From Darksidea phi (lineage: Eukaryota; Ascomycota; Dothideomycetes; Pleosporales; Lentitheciaceae), in the NCBI GenBank assembly GCA_030770425.1, contig JASJFT010000259.1, positions 1 through 58,961 on the forward strand: DNA of 58,961 nucleotides. The letters are read 5' to 3'. Below, piece by piece: positions 1 to 11,701 of this stretch; position 1 is the first letter of the stretch; every line of letters begins with the position of its first letter. Both the position numbers and the translations under genes were made by a program. The notes below the pieces were generated by a model. That model was not told the origin of the DNA. It did not search any database and worked only from the letters and a program-made list of their open reading frames with translations.

Positions 1-1010
1 AGAAACCAACGGTGCGACAAACGTTCTATCGGCCCTAACCCGGATCCCGTATAAAGGTACGTACAACGCATAACATATAACTACCCTTAAGAATACTATT
101 TTTAAGCGTTATAAGGCTTAAGACCTTAGACTACTATTCTTCTATTTAGGTATTAAAATTAATAGAGATAGGAATAAATATATACTCTTTATCTTAATAG
201 ACTCGTATTTTAATAAGCTTATTATAGACTATTATATAAATAATAAACTTTCTATAAAGATTCTCTTATCTTTAAAGTATTTCGAAGAGTATCTATAAGA
301 TATAAACGTCTCTTAAAATACTATTAAATAATACTAGTCTTTTATTACTTATCTCTTATATCTTATAAGTATATACTATCTAGATATAACCTAGTATATA
401 TATTTTATAGTCTATTTTACTAGTAATTCTACTTCTTAGTAACTTAAGCTATTATTATATATCGTTTATTATATTAAGGACTACTATACCCTTAAAATCT
501 AATACGACGGCTTTAATATAAACGATCTAGCTATCTATTTAAATACTATCTTTATAGATAGTACTAGTAATAGGAAATTATTATATAGCTATACTTTTAA
601 ATTAATTAATAGTCTTATTTTATATAAATTACTTAAATAGTATATTATTATAACTTCTTTAACTAAAGTTAAGTTTATTACTATAATATATATAGTAAAG
701 AAAGTTACTTAATTATATAACCTTTTTACTTAGTTTAGTTATAAAGAAGATAATCTTAAGTCTATAAGACTATATATTAATAATCTCTCTATAATTATAT
801 TAATTTATAATAATAGTTACTATAAGTAATTAAAGTATATTAATATTTAGTATAAGTATACCTAATAGAAGGTTAAGAATAGTAATTTAAATATTATCTA
901 CCTCTTTAGAGTCGATATACTCGCTAATAGACTAATTAAATCCTATTACTTATTCTTATATAAGAACTTTATTATCTAAATAGATATAATTACTATTAAT
1001 AATACTTTAG
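1..1010 (+). mobile_element. Ty1/Copia retrotransposon remnant (RT end and RNase H)
   Basis: Read on the plus strand through the RIP stops, roughly 490-740 resembles the fungal Copia RNase H stretch around 'STSNRKLLYSYTFKL'. Roughly 820-1000 resembles its C-terminal part: 'LKYINI' stands where Copia elements have a TKHVDI-like motif, and 'VDILANRLIK' where they have VDMLADGLTK. This fixes the orientation: the pol 3' end lies near 1000 and any downstream LTR would start just after it. The upstream part (about 100-490) is probably reverse transcriptase but is too eroded to assign motifs. The element is dead. The family assignment is an alignment by eye. Confidence 0.6.
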
Positions 1011-1440
1011 TATTATAAATTATAGTATAATTACTCTAAAATTAGACTATTTTATATTACTTTTATACTATTTTATAGTATTTTTATTATAAAATTATAC
1101 TCTAGTAAAGAGTATATTTCCTTCTTATTAAACTCGATTATACGTTCTCTAGTAAGTATTAGCGAAATTCTCTTCTTTATAAGCCTTAGAGGGGTATATT
1201 AGTAGTTCTCTTTAGAATTCTTATCTAATCTAGTTTAAGTCTTATTTAATATATTTTATAATAAGATATTATATACCGTCTAATATTATCTAATCCTTTA
1301 GTATTACTTTATTTACTATATTTTATAGTAAGATATATTATATTAAGGTAACTAGTACCTCGTACTTAGTATATAGCTAACCTCTAGTATAAACTCTATA
1401 ATATACTAATCTTATAACTATATAACCTCGCTCTTATCAA

Positions 1441-2057
1441 TCTATAATTATTATAGAGTAAGAAACGAGCGTAGTAATATATAATTAGGACTATTAAAAT
1501 TAAATATTTCTATTAATTTTATAAGAAGTTTAATATATTCTATAAGTAAGTAGCGAATATAAACGAGTAGTAAACCTTAAAATATATCTAAAAATCGAAA
1601 ATCTATACCTTTATATCTCTATAATAATCTATTAATAATCTTTTAAATTTTAATAGAATATAGATAGTATCTAGATAAAGAGGATATTAAATTTCTAAAA
1701 GTTAAAAATTAATAGTATATAAATTATTAAAGAAAAGATTAAATTTTTAAATTTAGGGGCTAAAATATAGCTATCTTAAGAAATATTAATTTTTAACTTT
1801 TAGGAATTTAATATCCTCTTTATCTAGATACTATCTATATTCTATTAAAATTTAAAAGATTATTAATAGATTATTATAAAGATATAAAGGTATAGATTTT
1901 TAATTTTTAGATATATTTTAGGATTCGCTACTTACTTATATTTATTACTTACTTATAGAATATATTAAACTCCTTATAAAATTAATAGAGATATTTAATT
2001 TTAGTAGTTCTAATTATATATTACTATACTCGTTTTTTACTTTATAATAATATAGTT
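1441..2057. mobile_element. Foldback element, copy A
   Basis: A near-perfect inverted repeat centred near 1749, with arms of about 260-290 bp and a loop of about 75 bp around 1715-1789. Each arm contains two RIP-altered copies of a 17-bp unit (near 1546-1580 and 1923-1957), which elsewhere in the window survives as the GC-rich TTCGCCGCTCGCTTATA. A second copy lies at 8121-8686. No coding capacity is visible, so this is a foldback or MITE-like element, or a recurrent palindromic piece of a larger one. Confidence 0.6.
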
Positions 2058-2091
2058 AGCTAGTATTAAATCCTTATCTTAAGATATAGAT

Positions 2092-4454
2092 ATACTATAA
2101 ATCTCTTTTTATAGATAAATTAGAAGTATATATTTTAAGAATTAAGTATCTTAAAAACTTAAAACTATCTTCTTCTATTATAAAATTATTAAATAATATA
2201 TTTTAATACTATTATACTTCTCTAGAAGAGGTCTTTATACTAGAAATTTTAATAAAGAAATAGTCTCTTAATATAGAATTTAAGAAGAACGTAAAGGTAG
2301 TAGTTAAATAAGTTTTAATTAAATAGAGTAAAATTTCCTCGGTCTATATAAAAAGAATTAAAATTTTATTAAAATTAGATAATAACTTCTTTTAAATAAA
2401 GTTTAAGTTATTTATTTATATTATATTATTAAAGTAATAATTAGTTTTTAAATAGTTTTAATATAATTTCTATATTAGTTTATATAAATTTAATAAAAAT
2501 ATAAATAAAGTACTTAAACTTATTATTTATAAATTTAACTATATACTATTTAAACTTTAATATTTTTTCTATAGTTTTAACTATATACTATTTAAACTTT
2601 AATATTTCTCTTATAATCTTAGTAGATTTATTATATAGTATATCTTATAGTCTTTACCTATATAATAGTACTAATTAAAAAGTAGATTAATAAAATTTAA
2701 TTTATATAACTACCCTATTAATAGACTTAGAGGTAACTAATATTATTTATAATACTTTAGCTTTATTATAAAAGAAGTATATAGATAAAACTTATATTAA
2801 GAAGTTTAAATCTAGTTTTATACTTTTCTTACTTATTAATAATTAATTAATTTTTTTTATCTATCTTAGCTTCTTTATATTCTATTTTAATAAAGTCGTA
2901 CTAGTATATTATATAGATAAGAATAACTCTAAACTTTAAATTAGTAAGTTTCTAGCTAATATAGTTTCGTAGTTTATACTTAAATTATCTTTATATACTA
3001 ATAAAAATCTTATTTACTTCTATTATTAATCTATCTATTTTTACTATTATACTACTAATATTAATATTACTTATCTATTATCTAAATATAAAGTTATCTA
3101 CTATCTCTCTATATACTTTATAGTTATACTAGATAAAATAGTAATAGATATAAAGTATATACTTATCTAGATATATCTTTTTTATTATATAGTATATAGT
3201 TTAAAAGTTAAGTATTCTAATTTCTATATAAGCTAAGTATCTAACTATTTATATAGAGAGAGTTTTTAAATAATCTATACTAGAAACTCTCTTTATATAA
3301 ATAATTAGATACTTAGCTTATATAGAAATTAAAGTACTTAACTTCTAAATTATATACTATATAATAGAAGAGATATATCTAGATAAGTATATACTTTATA
3401 TTTATTATTATCTTATTTAATATAACTATAAAGTATATAGAGAGATAGTAGATAACTTTATATCTAGATAATAGATAAATAATATTAATACTAGTAGTAT
3501 AATAGTAGAAATAGATAGATTAATAATAGAAGTAAGTAAGATTCTTATTAGTATATAGAAATAATTTAAGTATAGACTATAAAATTATATTAGTTAGAAA
3601 CTTACTAATCTAGAGTTTAAAATTATTCTTATTTATATAATATACTAGTATAACTTTATTAAAATAAAATATAGAGAAGCTAAAATAGATAAAAAAAATA
3701 GCTAATTATTAATAAGAAAGAGAAGTATAAGATTAGGTCTAAGCTTTTTAGTATAAGTTCTATCTATATACTCCTTTTATAATAAAGCTAAGATATTATA
3801 AATAATATTAGTTATTTTTAAGCCTATTAATAGAGTAGTTATATAGATTAAATTTTATTAATCTACTTCTTAATTAATACTATTATATAGGTAAAGGCTA
3901 TAAGATATACTATATAATAAATCTACTAAAGCTATAAAAGAAATATTAAAGTTTAAATAGTATATAGTTAAAATTATAGAAAAAATATTAAAATTTAAAT
4001 AATATATAGTTAAAACTATAGGTAATAGATTTAAGTATTTTATCTATACTTCTACTAGATTTATATAAACTAATATAGAAATTATACTAAAACTATTTAA
4101 AGACTAATTATTACTTTAATAATATAATATAAATAAATAACTTAGACTTTATTTAAGGGGAGTTATTATCTAATTCTAATAGAATTTTAATCCTTTTTAT
4201 ATAGACTAAGGAATTCTTACTCTATTTAATTAAAATTTATTTAACTATTATCTTTATATTCTTCTTAAATCCTATATTAAAAGACTATTTCTTTATTAGA
4301 ATTTCTAGTACGAAGACCTCTTCTAAGAAAGTATAATAGTATTAAAATATATTATTTAATAATTCTATAATAGAAGAAGATAGTTTTAAGTTTTTAAGAT
4401 ACTTAACTCTTAAAATATATATTTTTAATTTATCTATAGAAAGAAATCTATAGT
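2092..4454. repeat. 2.36-kb palindrome (head-to-head repeat)
   Basis: Two arms of about 1.17 kb are near-exact reverse complements across a loop of about 15 nt at 3269-3283. The symmetry can be followed at the centre (3250-3268 against 3284-3302), the middle (2640-2760 against 3790-3910) and the ends (2092-2160 against 4385-4454). Both arms are RIP-mutated, so each carries the opposite strand of the same ancestral element. Differences between the arms are few. Coding content cannot be read. Confidence 0.75.
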
Positions 4455-4746
4455 ATTTATTTACTAAGTTTTAGTATTAATCTTATATATTTAATTATAT
4501 ATATTTACGTATAGGTTCGTATATATAAATAGCCTTCTTAGCTATTTATTACGTACGAAGCTTTATATAATTCTTATAAATAAAAAGAGACTTTTATCTA
4601 AAGTCTCTTAAAAGTAACTATAAATTATTATTTAAATTAAATTATTTTATTATTTCTATTTTATACGTACGTATATATACTTTAGTTATTTACTTAGTTA
4701 AACCCCTATAGTCTATCTTCTAGACTAAACTATAGACTATTCTATA
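4450..4746. repeat. LTR-like direct repeat, left copy
   Basis: About 297 bp starting near 'tagtatttat' and ending '...gactattctata', repeated in the same orientation at 7790-8076 with mostly transition differences. Paired direct repeats of this size about 3.3 kb apart fit the LTRs of a RIP-mutated retroelement whose TG...CA ends became TA...TA. The internal part (4747-7789) would be too short for a full gag-pol. Confidence 0.5.
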
Positions 4747-5055
4747 CTAATTAGTAATTAAACTATATAATAGAAGCTATTAAATTACTATAATAAGTTT
4801 CTATTCTATATAGTAAAACTATAAATTAGTAAGAGTAAAGACGAAGACCTTTAGAACTACTTAGGAATCTATTTTATATCTATTTTATATAAAAAGTAGA
4901 GATAGAGTTAATAAATACTATATACCAACTCTATCTTATATATCTATATAGAAAAGGAGATTAACTTCTTTTATATAAAGATAGAAAGCTAATAAATTAA
5001 TAAATATACTATCTACTTTTATATAATAAGAACGCGATAGTATAACTATTATATT

Positions 5056-5275
5056 AACTATTATTATATAAATATAAATCTATAATTTATACCTATATAT
5101 TACTTAAACGTAATAATAATCTACTCTAACTACTATTATACGAATATAAGTTTATAATTTATACCCCTATATTACTTAAATATAATAGTAATCTATTTTA
5201 ACTACTATTATACGAACGTAAATCTATAATCTATCTATCTATTCTTTATCTCTAACTATTATACGAATGTAAAAG
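5056..5275. repeat. 72-bp tandem repeat
   Basis: Units start at 5056, 5128 and 5200 (72 bp apart), each beginning 'aacta(c/t)tatta'. A shorter fourth start is at 5254. The array lies inside the region flanked by the LTR-like direct repeats and is RIP-mutated. Confidence 0.55.
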
Positions 5276-7789
5276 TAATATTAATTAATTAAATAATAAT
5301 ATTAAAATAAGCCGCGTAACTTCTATTTATAGAGAATAAGATTAATACCTTATATAAAGAGTACTTCTAGAAAATATAGATCTTAATAGCTATACTAAAG
5401 AGAGAGGTCGATTCTAGGTACTAGAATAATAGGATTAATCTTAAGAATATTACTATCGGCTTAGAGAAAGACGTTATCTAGCTTAATTCCTTTACTAGAT
5501 ATACCCTTACCGATCTATATATAATAAGAATAATAGATTAAATCTTTATATAATTCTTTCTTAAAGACTTTAAAGAATAGACTATTATCTATTAGAACTA
5601 TATTAATTATATATTTAAGAAAGAGCTTAAGAGTCTTTTCTAAGAATAAGATATATTTCCTATATTAAATTCTAAGATTACCTAATTATAAAAGTTATAT
5701 AATATCGTATATTAAAACTTTAGTATTAAGAATACTAGATTAATATTTATAAAATATACGTCTAACGACTTATATAATACTACTAAGAGAAAAATAAGCT
5801 TTAAGAAGAATAAGAAGAATATCTAATAAGATTCTCCCTCTTCTTCTTCTTCTCTCTAGGATATCTAATAGGGTTCTTATTTATAAGATAAGTAACTAGA
5901 TCTTTATATAATACTATCTTAGAATAGTATAAAGTAATCTTAATAAATCTATTATATAAACCTTCCTCTTCTATATAAAAAATATTAATATCTACCCTAT
6001 CTACGTAGCTACTATATTAACTATTTTTAATACTAACTAGTAACGTATATAATAATACTAAGAGAGAACTAAGTTCTAAGAATAATAAGAACTTCTAATA
6101 AACTTTTTTCTCTTCTTCTTCTTTTTCTATTCTTTAGAATATCTAGTAGGATTCTTAGTCTCTCTAGTATATACTCGAACTTTTATATAATAATATTCCT
6201 TCCTCTTAATAATAAGAACTAGTCCTTATCTTATAATTATATAAAAATCTTACTTTTATATAAATAACTTTAACTCCTATACTAGACTATTTTTCTTCTA
6301 TCTTTTCTCTATTATTATAGCTTATATAAAGTATATTTATTTTTATAAAAAAGTATAAACTTTTTCTACCTATCCTAATTAATTATAAAAGAAAAATAAA
6401 GAAAAAATAAAAGAAATTCTTCCTTTTACTTCCTTCTATCTCTCTTTTATCTCTTTCTTCTTTTTCTTCTTCTCTCTCTCTAATATTCGTATCTATTAGT
6501 TATAGTAGTTATATTAAATTCTATACGACTACTATATATATAAAGTATAGGTACTATTCTAAAAGCTAAATAGTATATAGTACTTAATAAAGAGCTTAGT
6601 ATTCCTTATTATATAATTATATTATTTTTAGTAAAAAGTAACTAGAGTTATACTATAACTCTATATAAGTACTATATAAAAGTATCTTTTCTTTTATATA
6701 ATTTTTATAATAAACTTCTAAATATTTATATTTAGAGATACTCGTAACTTAATATTATATAAATTTATTACTACTATAGCCCTCTCTTTATTTTAAGAAA
6801 TATTAAAATCTTTTATATAAAAAGAAGAAAAGATATTTATATTAATATAGAGGTCTTATATAAAAACTCTACTATTTAGCTATCTAGTAGATAGGAAGAT
6901 AGAGAGATAAGTTAATATAGTATATATAATAAAATCTTAAAAAGAAGTACTAGAAGTACTAATACCTATATTAAGAGTACTAGTAATTTAAGTAGAGACG
7001 AGGATTATTTTATATAAAAAAGTTTTAAATTTAAGATTTTAGAAGTTTTACTAGGGATTAGTATTTATATAAAAAGAAAAAGAAGTTAAACTAAAAGGAA
7101 TAAATTATATAAAGGAGTATATAATTTAAGTTTAAGAAAGAAAGTTATAAAGAGAAAGGTTTACCCTCTATTTATAGCTACTATCTATCTCGATCTATTT
7201 ACTTGTCTACTTTAATTTATTCGTTTACTTCTTCTCGATCTATTTACTTAATCCCTTAAGCCGTTTACTTATTATAAATAGAAATATAACCTATAAGCTA
7301 CTCTCTTTTATACGATTTAATTCGACTTTAACTTTCTTTTTATATAAAAAGAGATATTATAGAACTACTCTTACTACCTCTTATATAAACGCTTAATTAT
7401 TTAATTCTAATCTATAGGTAAACGTCTACTATTCTATAATTAGTTAAATCGATAATTAGAATTCTATTATATAATATAGTATAATATAGTATAAATAGAT
7501 TTCTTCTTCGTACGAAGAAAAGCTATATTAACTCTATTTATATAGCCCTACTAATAAACGAATTAATAGATATCTAGTAATTAGATCTAACTAAAGCTAT
7601 ATCTTATTTACTAGTAGTCTAATCGTACTAATAGGGGGTTAATATCTATTATTAATAGGTATAATATTAGTAATTAAGGTTAGTAATTAGTTTCGTACGA
7701 ATATAAGAAGGGAATTATAAGACTAGTATTTATATAGAAAGTTTGGATAGAATATTAATACTAGAAAAGAAAAAAGTTATTAGTATTTA

Positions 7790-8076
7790 TTTATTAAGTT
7801 CTAGTACTAATCTCGTATATTTAATTATATATATTTATATATAGGTTTATATATATAAATAGTCTTCTTAGCTATTTACTACGTATAGAGCTTTATATAA
7901 TTTTTATAAATAAAAAGAGACTTCTATTTAAAGTCTTTTAAAAGTAACTATAAATTATTATTTAAATTAAATTATTTTATTATTTCTATTTCGTACGTAC
8001 GTATATATACTCTAGCTATTTACTTAGTTAAACCTCTATAGTTTATCTTCTAGACTAAACTATAAACTATTCTATA
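7790..8076. repeat. LTR-like direct repeat, right copy
   Basis: About 287 bp, homologous in the same orientation to 4450-4746, with a net length difference of about 10 nt. It is followed at once by sequence homologous, in inverse orientation, to the 1960-2092 region, so the elements are nested or recombined. Confidence 0.5.
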
Positions 8077-8120
8077 ATAGTATATTTATATCTTAAGATA
8101 AGGATTTAGTATTAACTAAC

Positions 8121-8686
8121 TATATTATTACGAAGTAAGGAATAAGTATAGTAATATATAATTAGGACTATTAAAATTAAATATTCTTATTAATTTTATA
8201 AGGAGTTTAATATATTCTATAAGTAAGTAGTAAATATAAGCGAGCGGCGAACCCTAAAATATATCTAAAAATTAAAAATCTATACCTTTATATCTCTATA
8301 ATAACCTATTAATAATCTTTTAAATTTTAATAGAATATAGATAGTATTTAGATAAAGAGGATATTAAATTTCTAAAAGCTAAAAATTAATAGTACGTAAG
8401 TTATTAAAGAAAAGATTAAATTTCTTAAATTTAGGGGCCAAAATATAGCTATCTTAAGGAATATTAATTTTTAGTTTTTAGGAATTTAATATTCTCTTTA
8501 TCTAGATACTATCTATATTCTATTAAAATTTAAAAGATTATTAATAGGTTATTATAGAGATATAAAGGTGTAGATTTTCGATTTTTAGGTATATTTTAGG
8601 GTTCGCCGCTCGCTTATATTCGCCGCTCGCTTATATTCGCCGCTCGCTTATATTCGCCGCTCGCTTATATTCGCCGCTCGCTTATA
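8121..8686. mobile_element. Foldback element, copy B
   Basis: A second copy of the 1441-2057 foldback element. The left arm (8121-8400) matches 1460-1715 directly, and the right arm (8460-8600) is its reverse complement. Unlike copy A, the right arm stops at the 17-bp units, which are expanded here to five perfect copies. The outer part of the right arm is missing. Confidence 0.55.
8602..8686. repeat. Five perfect 17-bp tandem repeats
   Basis: TTCGCCGCTCGCTTATA occurs five times head to tail with no mismatch (starts 8602, 8619, 8636, 8653, 8670). The array sits at the boundary between the RIP island and normal DNA. RIP-altered two-copy versions occur in the arms of both foldback copies. The perfect state suggests expansion after RIP, or that the block escaped it. 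Confidence 0.95.
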
Positions 8687-8818
8687 AAACACGTTATAGT
8701 ATTACTACTTTTAGATACTATTTTATCTAATATCTTATATAAGATAATATTTATTTTCCTTCTAATATGTATCTATAGCATACAATAAAATTCAATAATA
8801 ATCCCATCTGCCTATGCT

Positions 8819-10658
8819 CTACATCACCACTGGATACCGACTTCTCTTCCTGATTACTGGACCCCATTTGTAGAGAATCCAAGGAATGGGTAGCATAAAG
8901 AGAGAGAGGAAGCCAAGGACACTGGTTGCCCAGCCTATTCCAAGATTCGCGTACACTGCAGATAACGTCAGCTATGACTGGAGGCTTGGGAGAGGCGGAA
9001 GATACTCTGGACTGTAAAGAGTGGGAACACGGCACCAAGGGTATATCGAAGGATGCCGTTTGCTGCAATGGCCGAAGCCCCGTTCAGTGCACCGTATACA
9101 TCGACCATGTAAAGCGCTGCTGACGACTACCCCTAATTTTAGTTTGGCAACCAAAAAGCAGAAGGAGCAATACTTACGAACAGACATAGGTTCCCCCAGG
9201 CAAAGGGTATAGCAGCCACACACAGCACGGCCCAGTGTACACCCTTATCTGCACACCATGCAAACCAAAATAGTCCCACTGGTATACCTATACTCCCAAC
9301 CATCGCACTGTACAGCCGGTGCTCTGGTTGCGCGTGTGTATATCCCTTCGCCAAGGCCCTCCGGTGCGCCGCCTGGTAAATGAGGCGATCCATCAGGACA
9401 GATGTAAGTCCAGCGAAGATAACGCCGAGCCCGACGCCGAGAAACGTAAGGCCTGATTGAGAGATCGAGAAAGAGTAGGGAGAGCGCGAAAAAACATAGG
9501 GGAAGGCCGCAAAGAAGAGAAAAAGGACTGCGAAGGCAAACGCTGTGTACACAGAAAGTGAGAGGACTACAGGCTTCGCATGAATCAGTACCATATGAAG
9601 GCCGAGTGCAGGGTTGTTGGCAGGTTCAGACGTACTTCTGTAAATAGCATATGCAGTGGCCTCAGGAAGTTCTGCACCAGTGTCTGTTCCACGGTTCGAT
9701 TTGAGCCCGCGCTCTTCGATGGCACGACCCCCGCTCTTTTTGACCGGCTCTTCAGTATGATAGGCTTATAAGTTTCCTTCATAGGAAGTGCAGCCAGAAA
9801 GACAGTGGCTGAGATGAAGATCATACACCATTGTGTCCATCTCCAATCCTTATACTGCGCGGCAAATCCGCCCACAACAGGCCTACATAGTTAGCACCTT
9901 GGCCTACTGAATTTAAGTGGACGCGTAACAGGAGCAGCTTACCCAAGGCTCGGTCCCATGAAAGGCGCAATGAGGAATATACTCGATACCACGGCCCTCT
10001 GCCTGGGAGGAAACACATCCGCGCTCGTCCCTGCACCTATCGCGAGTGCGGGGCTCCCCGTCAATCCAGCAAAGAGCCTGCAAACGATCAATGAAGCCAG
10101 ACTTTTGGAGAATCCAGCACCAAAAGTGAATAGCATAAAAATGGGCGCAGACACTATGTAAACGATTTTGCGGCCGTGCTGCTCGGAGAGCGGGGCAGAG
10201 ATAACGGGGCCAAATCCAAGTCCAAGAGTGTAGACCGTGAGGCCTAGAAGAGCGGTGGTGCGGGAGATGGAGAATGCACTCATGATGTCGGCGATGGCGG
10301 GAGTGTAGACAGAGGTACCAAAGGTGCTAGCTTGAGTCAGTTTGTCATGATTGAAACTGATCGATGCTTACACCGCGAATCCGAAGAACCCGGGGACAAT
10401 GACATGGTAGATGCGCAATGCAAGACTCCAATTGTGCGGGTTGTCTGGGTCATTGTCGCCGTTCCAGTCTGTTAATGAAGGAAGATTTGAGGGTCTTTGT
10501 TCTTCTTCTTGCTTGGTTTGCGAGGCTTCGATTCCGGTTTCTGAGTTGTACCATGGTCTGTCTTCTAGAGGTTCCGTATGGTTGCTGGTGCTGTCCGCCT
10601 TCTCGAGGCCGCTCGTTGATACTAGGGAGTGCCTGTCGCGGGGGTCTAGGCTTTTCAT
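8819..10658 (-). CDS. MFS transporter, DHA1 (drug:H+ antiporter-1) type
   Basis: Predicted 523-residue, 12-helix plasma-membrane efflux-type transporter. Six exons fit in frame: 10658-10372, 10326-9943, 9882-9636, 9573-9178, 9126-9006 and 8955-8819. The introns (45-62 nt) have GTAAGC, GTACGT or GTATCT donors and TAG, AAG or CAG ends. The N-terminus is cytosolic and polar and carries 'DPDNPHNWS', common just before helix 1 in this family. Exon 2 has the motif A-like 'PLSEQHGRK' between helices 2 and 3, and a motif C-like 'APFMGPSLGPVVGG' spans the exon 2/3 join. The C-terminal 'YGALNGASAIAANG' is typical of fungal polyamine/fluconazole-type DHA1 proteins. The substrate is unknown. The gene appears intact although it ends only about 130 bp from the RIP island. 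Confidence 0.88.
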
Positions 10659-11162
10659 ATCGCTCTACCCTCGGCCGAATCTGGAATGTCAAACGCCTCA
10701 CGTCTAATTGGGTTTTCAGTTGTGAAGATAATCCGGTCGTGATGGGTGCTGTATCGGAGCCAATATATAGACAGGACTGGACTGCATAATGAGTTTCGCC
10801 AGTCGCAGCTACACTATAAAGCCTCTCAAGCGATCACTAATCGATCAAAGCGGCCAAATACGTCTCGTGATTTTAGACGTGGTTGGGAGAAGGCCTCGGT
10901 AGCTTTTGTAAATAACTAATCATTGGACCCATCGTACCGAACACCAAATTTTAATAATTAACTATTGCCGCTATAACTCTCGATGCGAAGCTAATGATAT
11001 TATATAACATTATATAGTATCTAAACCTGTAGGTAGAATAGCGTAACGGGTGGAAGCGCGCTAGAAAAACTCTTTGGGTCGAAGAGGAATCTACCAAAGG
11101 TATCGAATCTCCTGAGAGATCAAAGAAAGATTGTAGCATAGGGTCTAAGGCCAGGTGCCAGT
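10659..11162. other. Intergenic region upstream of the DHA1 gene
   Basis: This holds the 5' flank of the minus-strand transporter. The part from about 10900 to 11040 is AT-richer. I see no gene, RNA or clear repeat. From about 11100 it may already be 3' flank of the broken dehydrogenase to the right. Confidence 0.4.
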
Positions 11163-11266
11163 CTACAGCACGGCGAAACCCTCTTTGGTGCTCACCCGAG
11201 GCTCGTATCCCTGCCTCTCCCTTGCTTTTGTAATGTCCAAAAGTTCGGACCTGACCGGTGTACAAG

Positions 11267-11701
11267 GGGGTAGCATGAACGGATTGCCGATGTTGAATAG
11301 GTATCTAGTCATGTTTCTAGCTGCTCCTGAGCCTGGTAGACTACCGTCGCTACCGCTCAACATTGTGGGATACGGCCACGCCCTCACCATAAGGCTCGAG
11401 CCGTTGCTCGCGGCATGCGGCACGCCCTCTTTCATAAGGCTCGGGCCGTTGCCCTCGCAGCCATGCCGTGACGCCTCAGGCAACGACTATAACCTCCTTT
11501 AGTTTTAACAACCTGACCTTTTAAGATATTCGGGACGAAATTATTTTTGGGTTATTCCGCGAGTTTGACGACGCGATGGCTGCTACTCATTCAATCAACG
11601 GATCGTCAGTGGATCGATTTTGCCACAGCAATTTTTCATACAAAAGTTCTCTCCGCGATCTGTGAAAGCGTGACCTAGTGACAATCCACTCATGCTACCC
11701 C
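11267..11701. mobile_element. TIR-bounded non-autonomous insertion
   Basis: Bounded by imperfect terminal inverted repeats: GGGGTAGCATGAACGGATTG at 11267-11286 and its counterpart ending at 11701, with about three mismatches. It separates the hydrophobic segment from the C-terminal block of the broken 3-beta-HSD gene. Its interior 11291-11596 is a dispersed repeat found again at 38057-38375. There is no coding capacity. I could not identify a target-site duplication, so the superfamily is unknown. Confidence 0.5.
11291..11596 (+). repeat. Dispersed ~310-bp repeat, copy 1
   Basis: Starts TGTTGAATAGGTATCTAG and shares long blocks, in inverse orientation, with 38057-38375 (for example 'agtttgacgacgcga' and the 'gggttattccg' block). 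The TG start is LTR-like, so this could be a solo LTR, but here it lies inside a TIR-bounded unit. Confidence 0.6.

Larger units (their letters stand above)
1..8700. repeat. AT-rich, RIP-mutated repeat island
   Basis: About 8.7 kb of very AT-rich DNA with stops in every frame. CpA and TpG are nearly missing while TpA is saturated, the expected footprint of fungal repeat-induced point mutation. Several nested repeats can still be traced and are listed separately: a Copia RNase H relic, a foldback element in two copies, a long palindrome, a direct-repeat pair and a 72-bp tandem array. No intact gene is visible. Base composition changes sharply near 8690-8770, where the first normal gene region begins. 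Confidence 0.93.

Noticed and set aside
2092..4454. CRISPR-like or regularly spaced repeats in the AT-rich island
   Set aside because: The recurrence is due to long inverted and direct copies of retroelements, not short repeats with unique spacers; the organism is also a fungus.
11100..11240. tRNA-like B-box string 'ggctcgtatccctgcc'
   Set aside because: No cloverleaf could be formed around it, and the same bases encode the C-terminal block of the dehydrogenase relic on the other strand.
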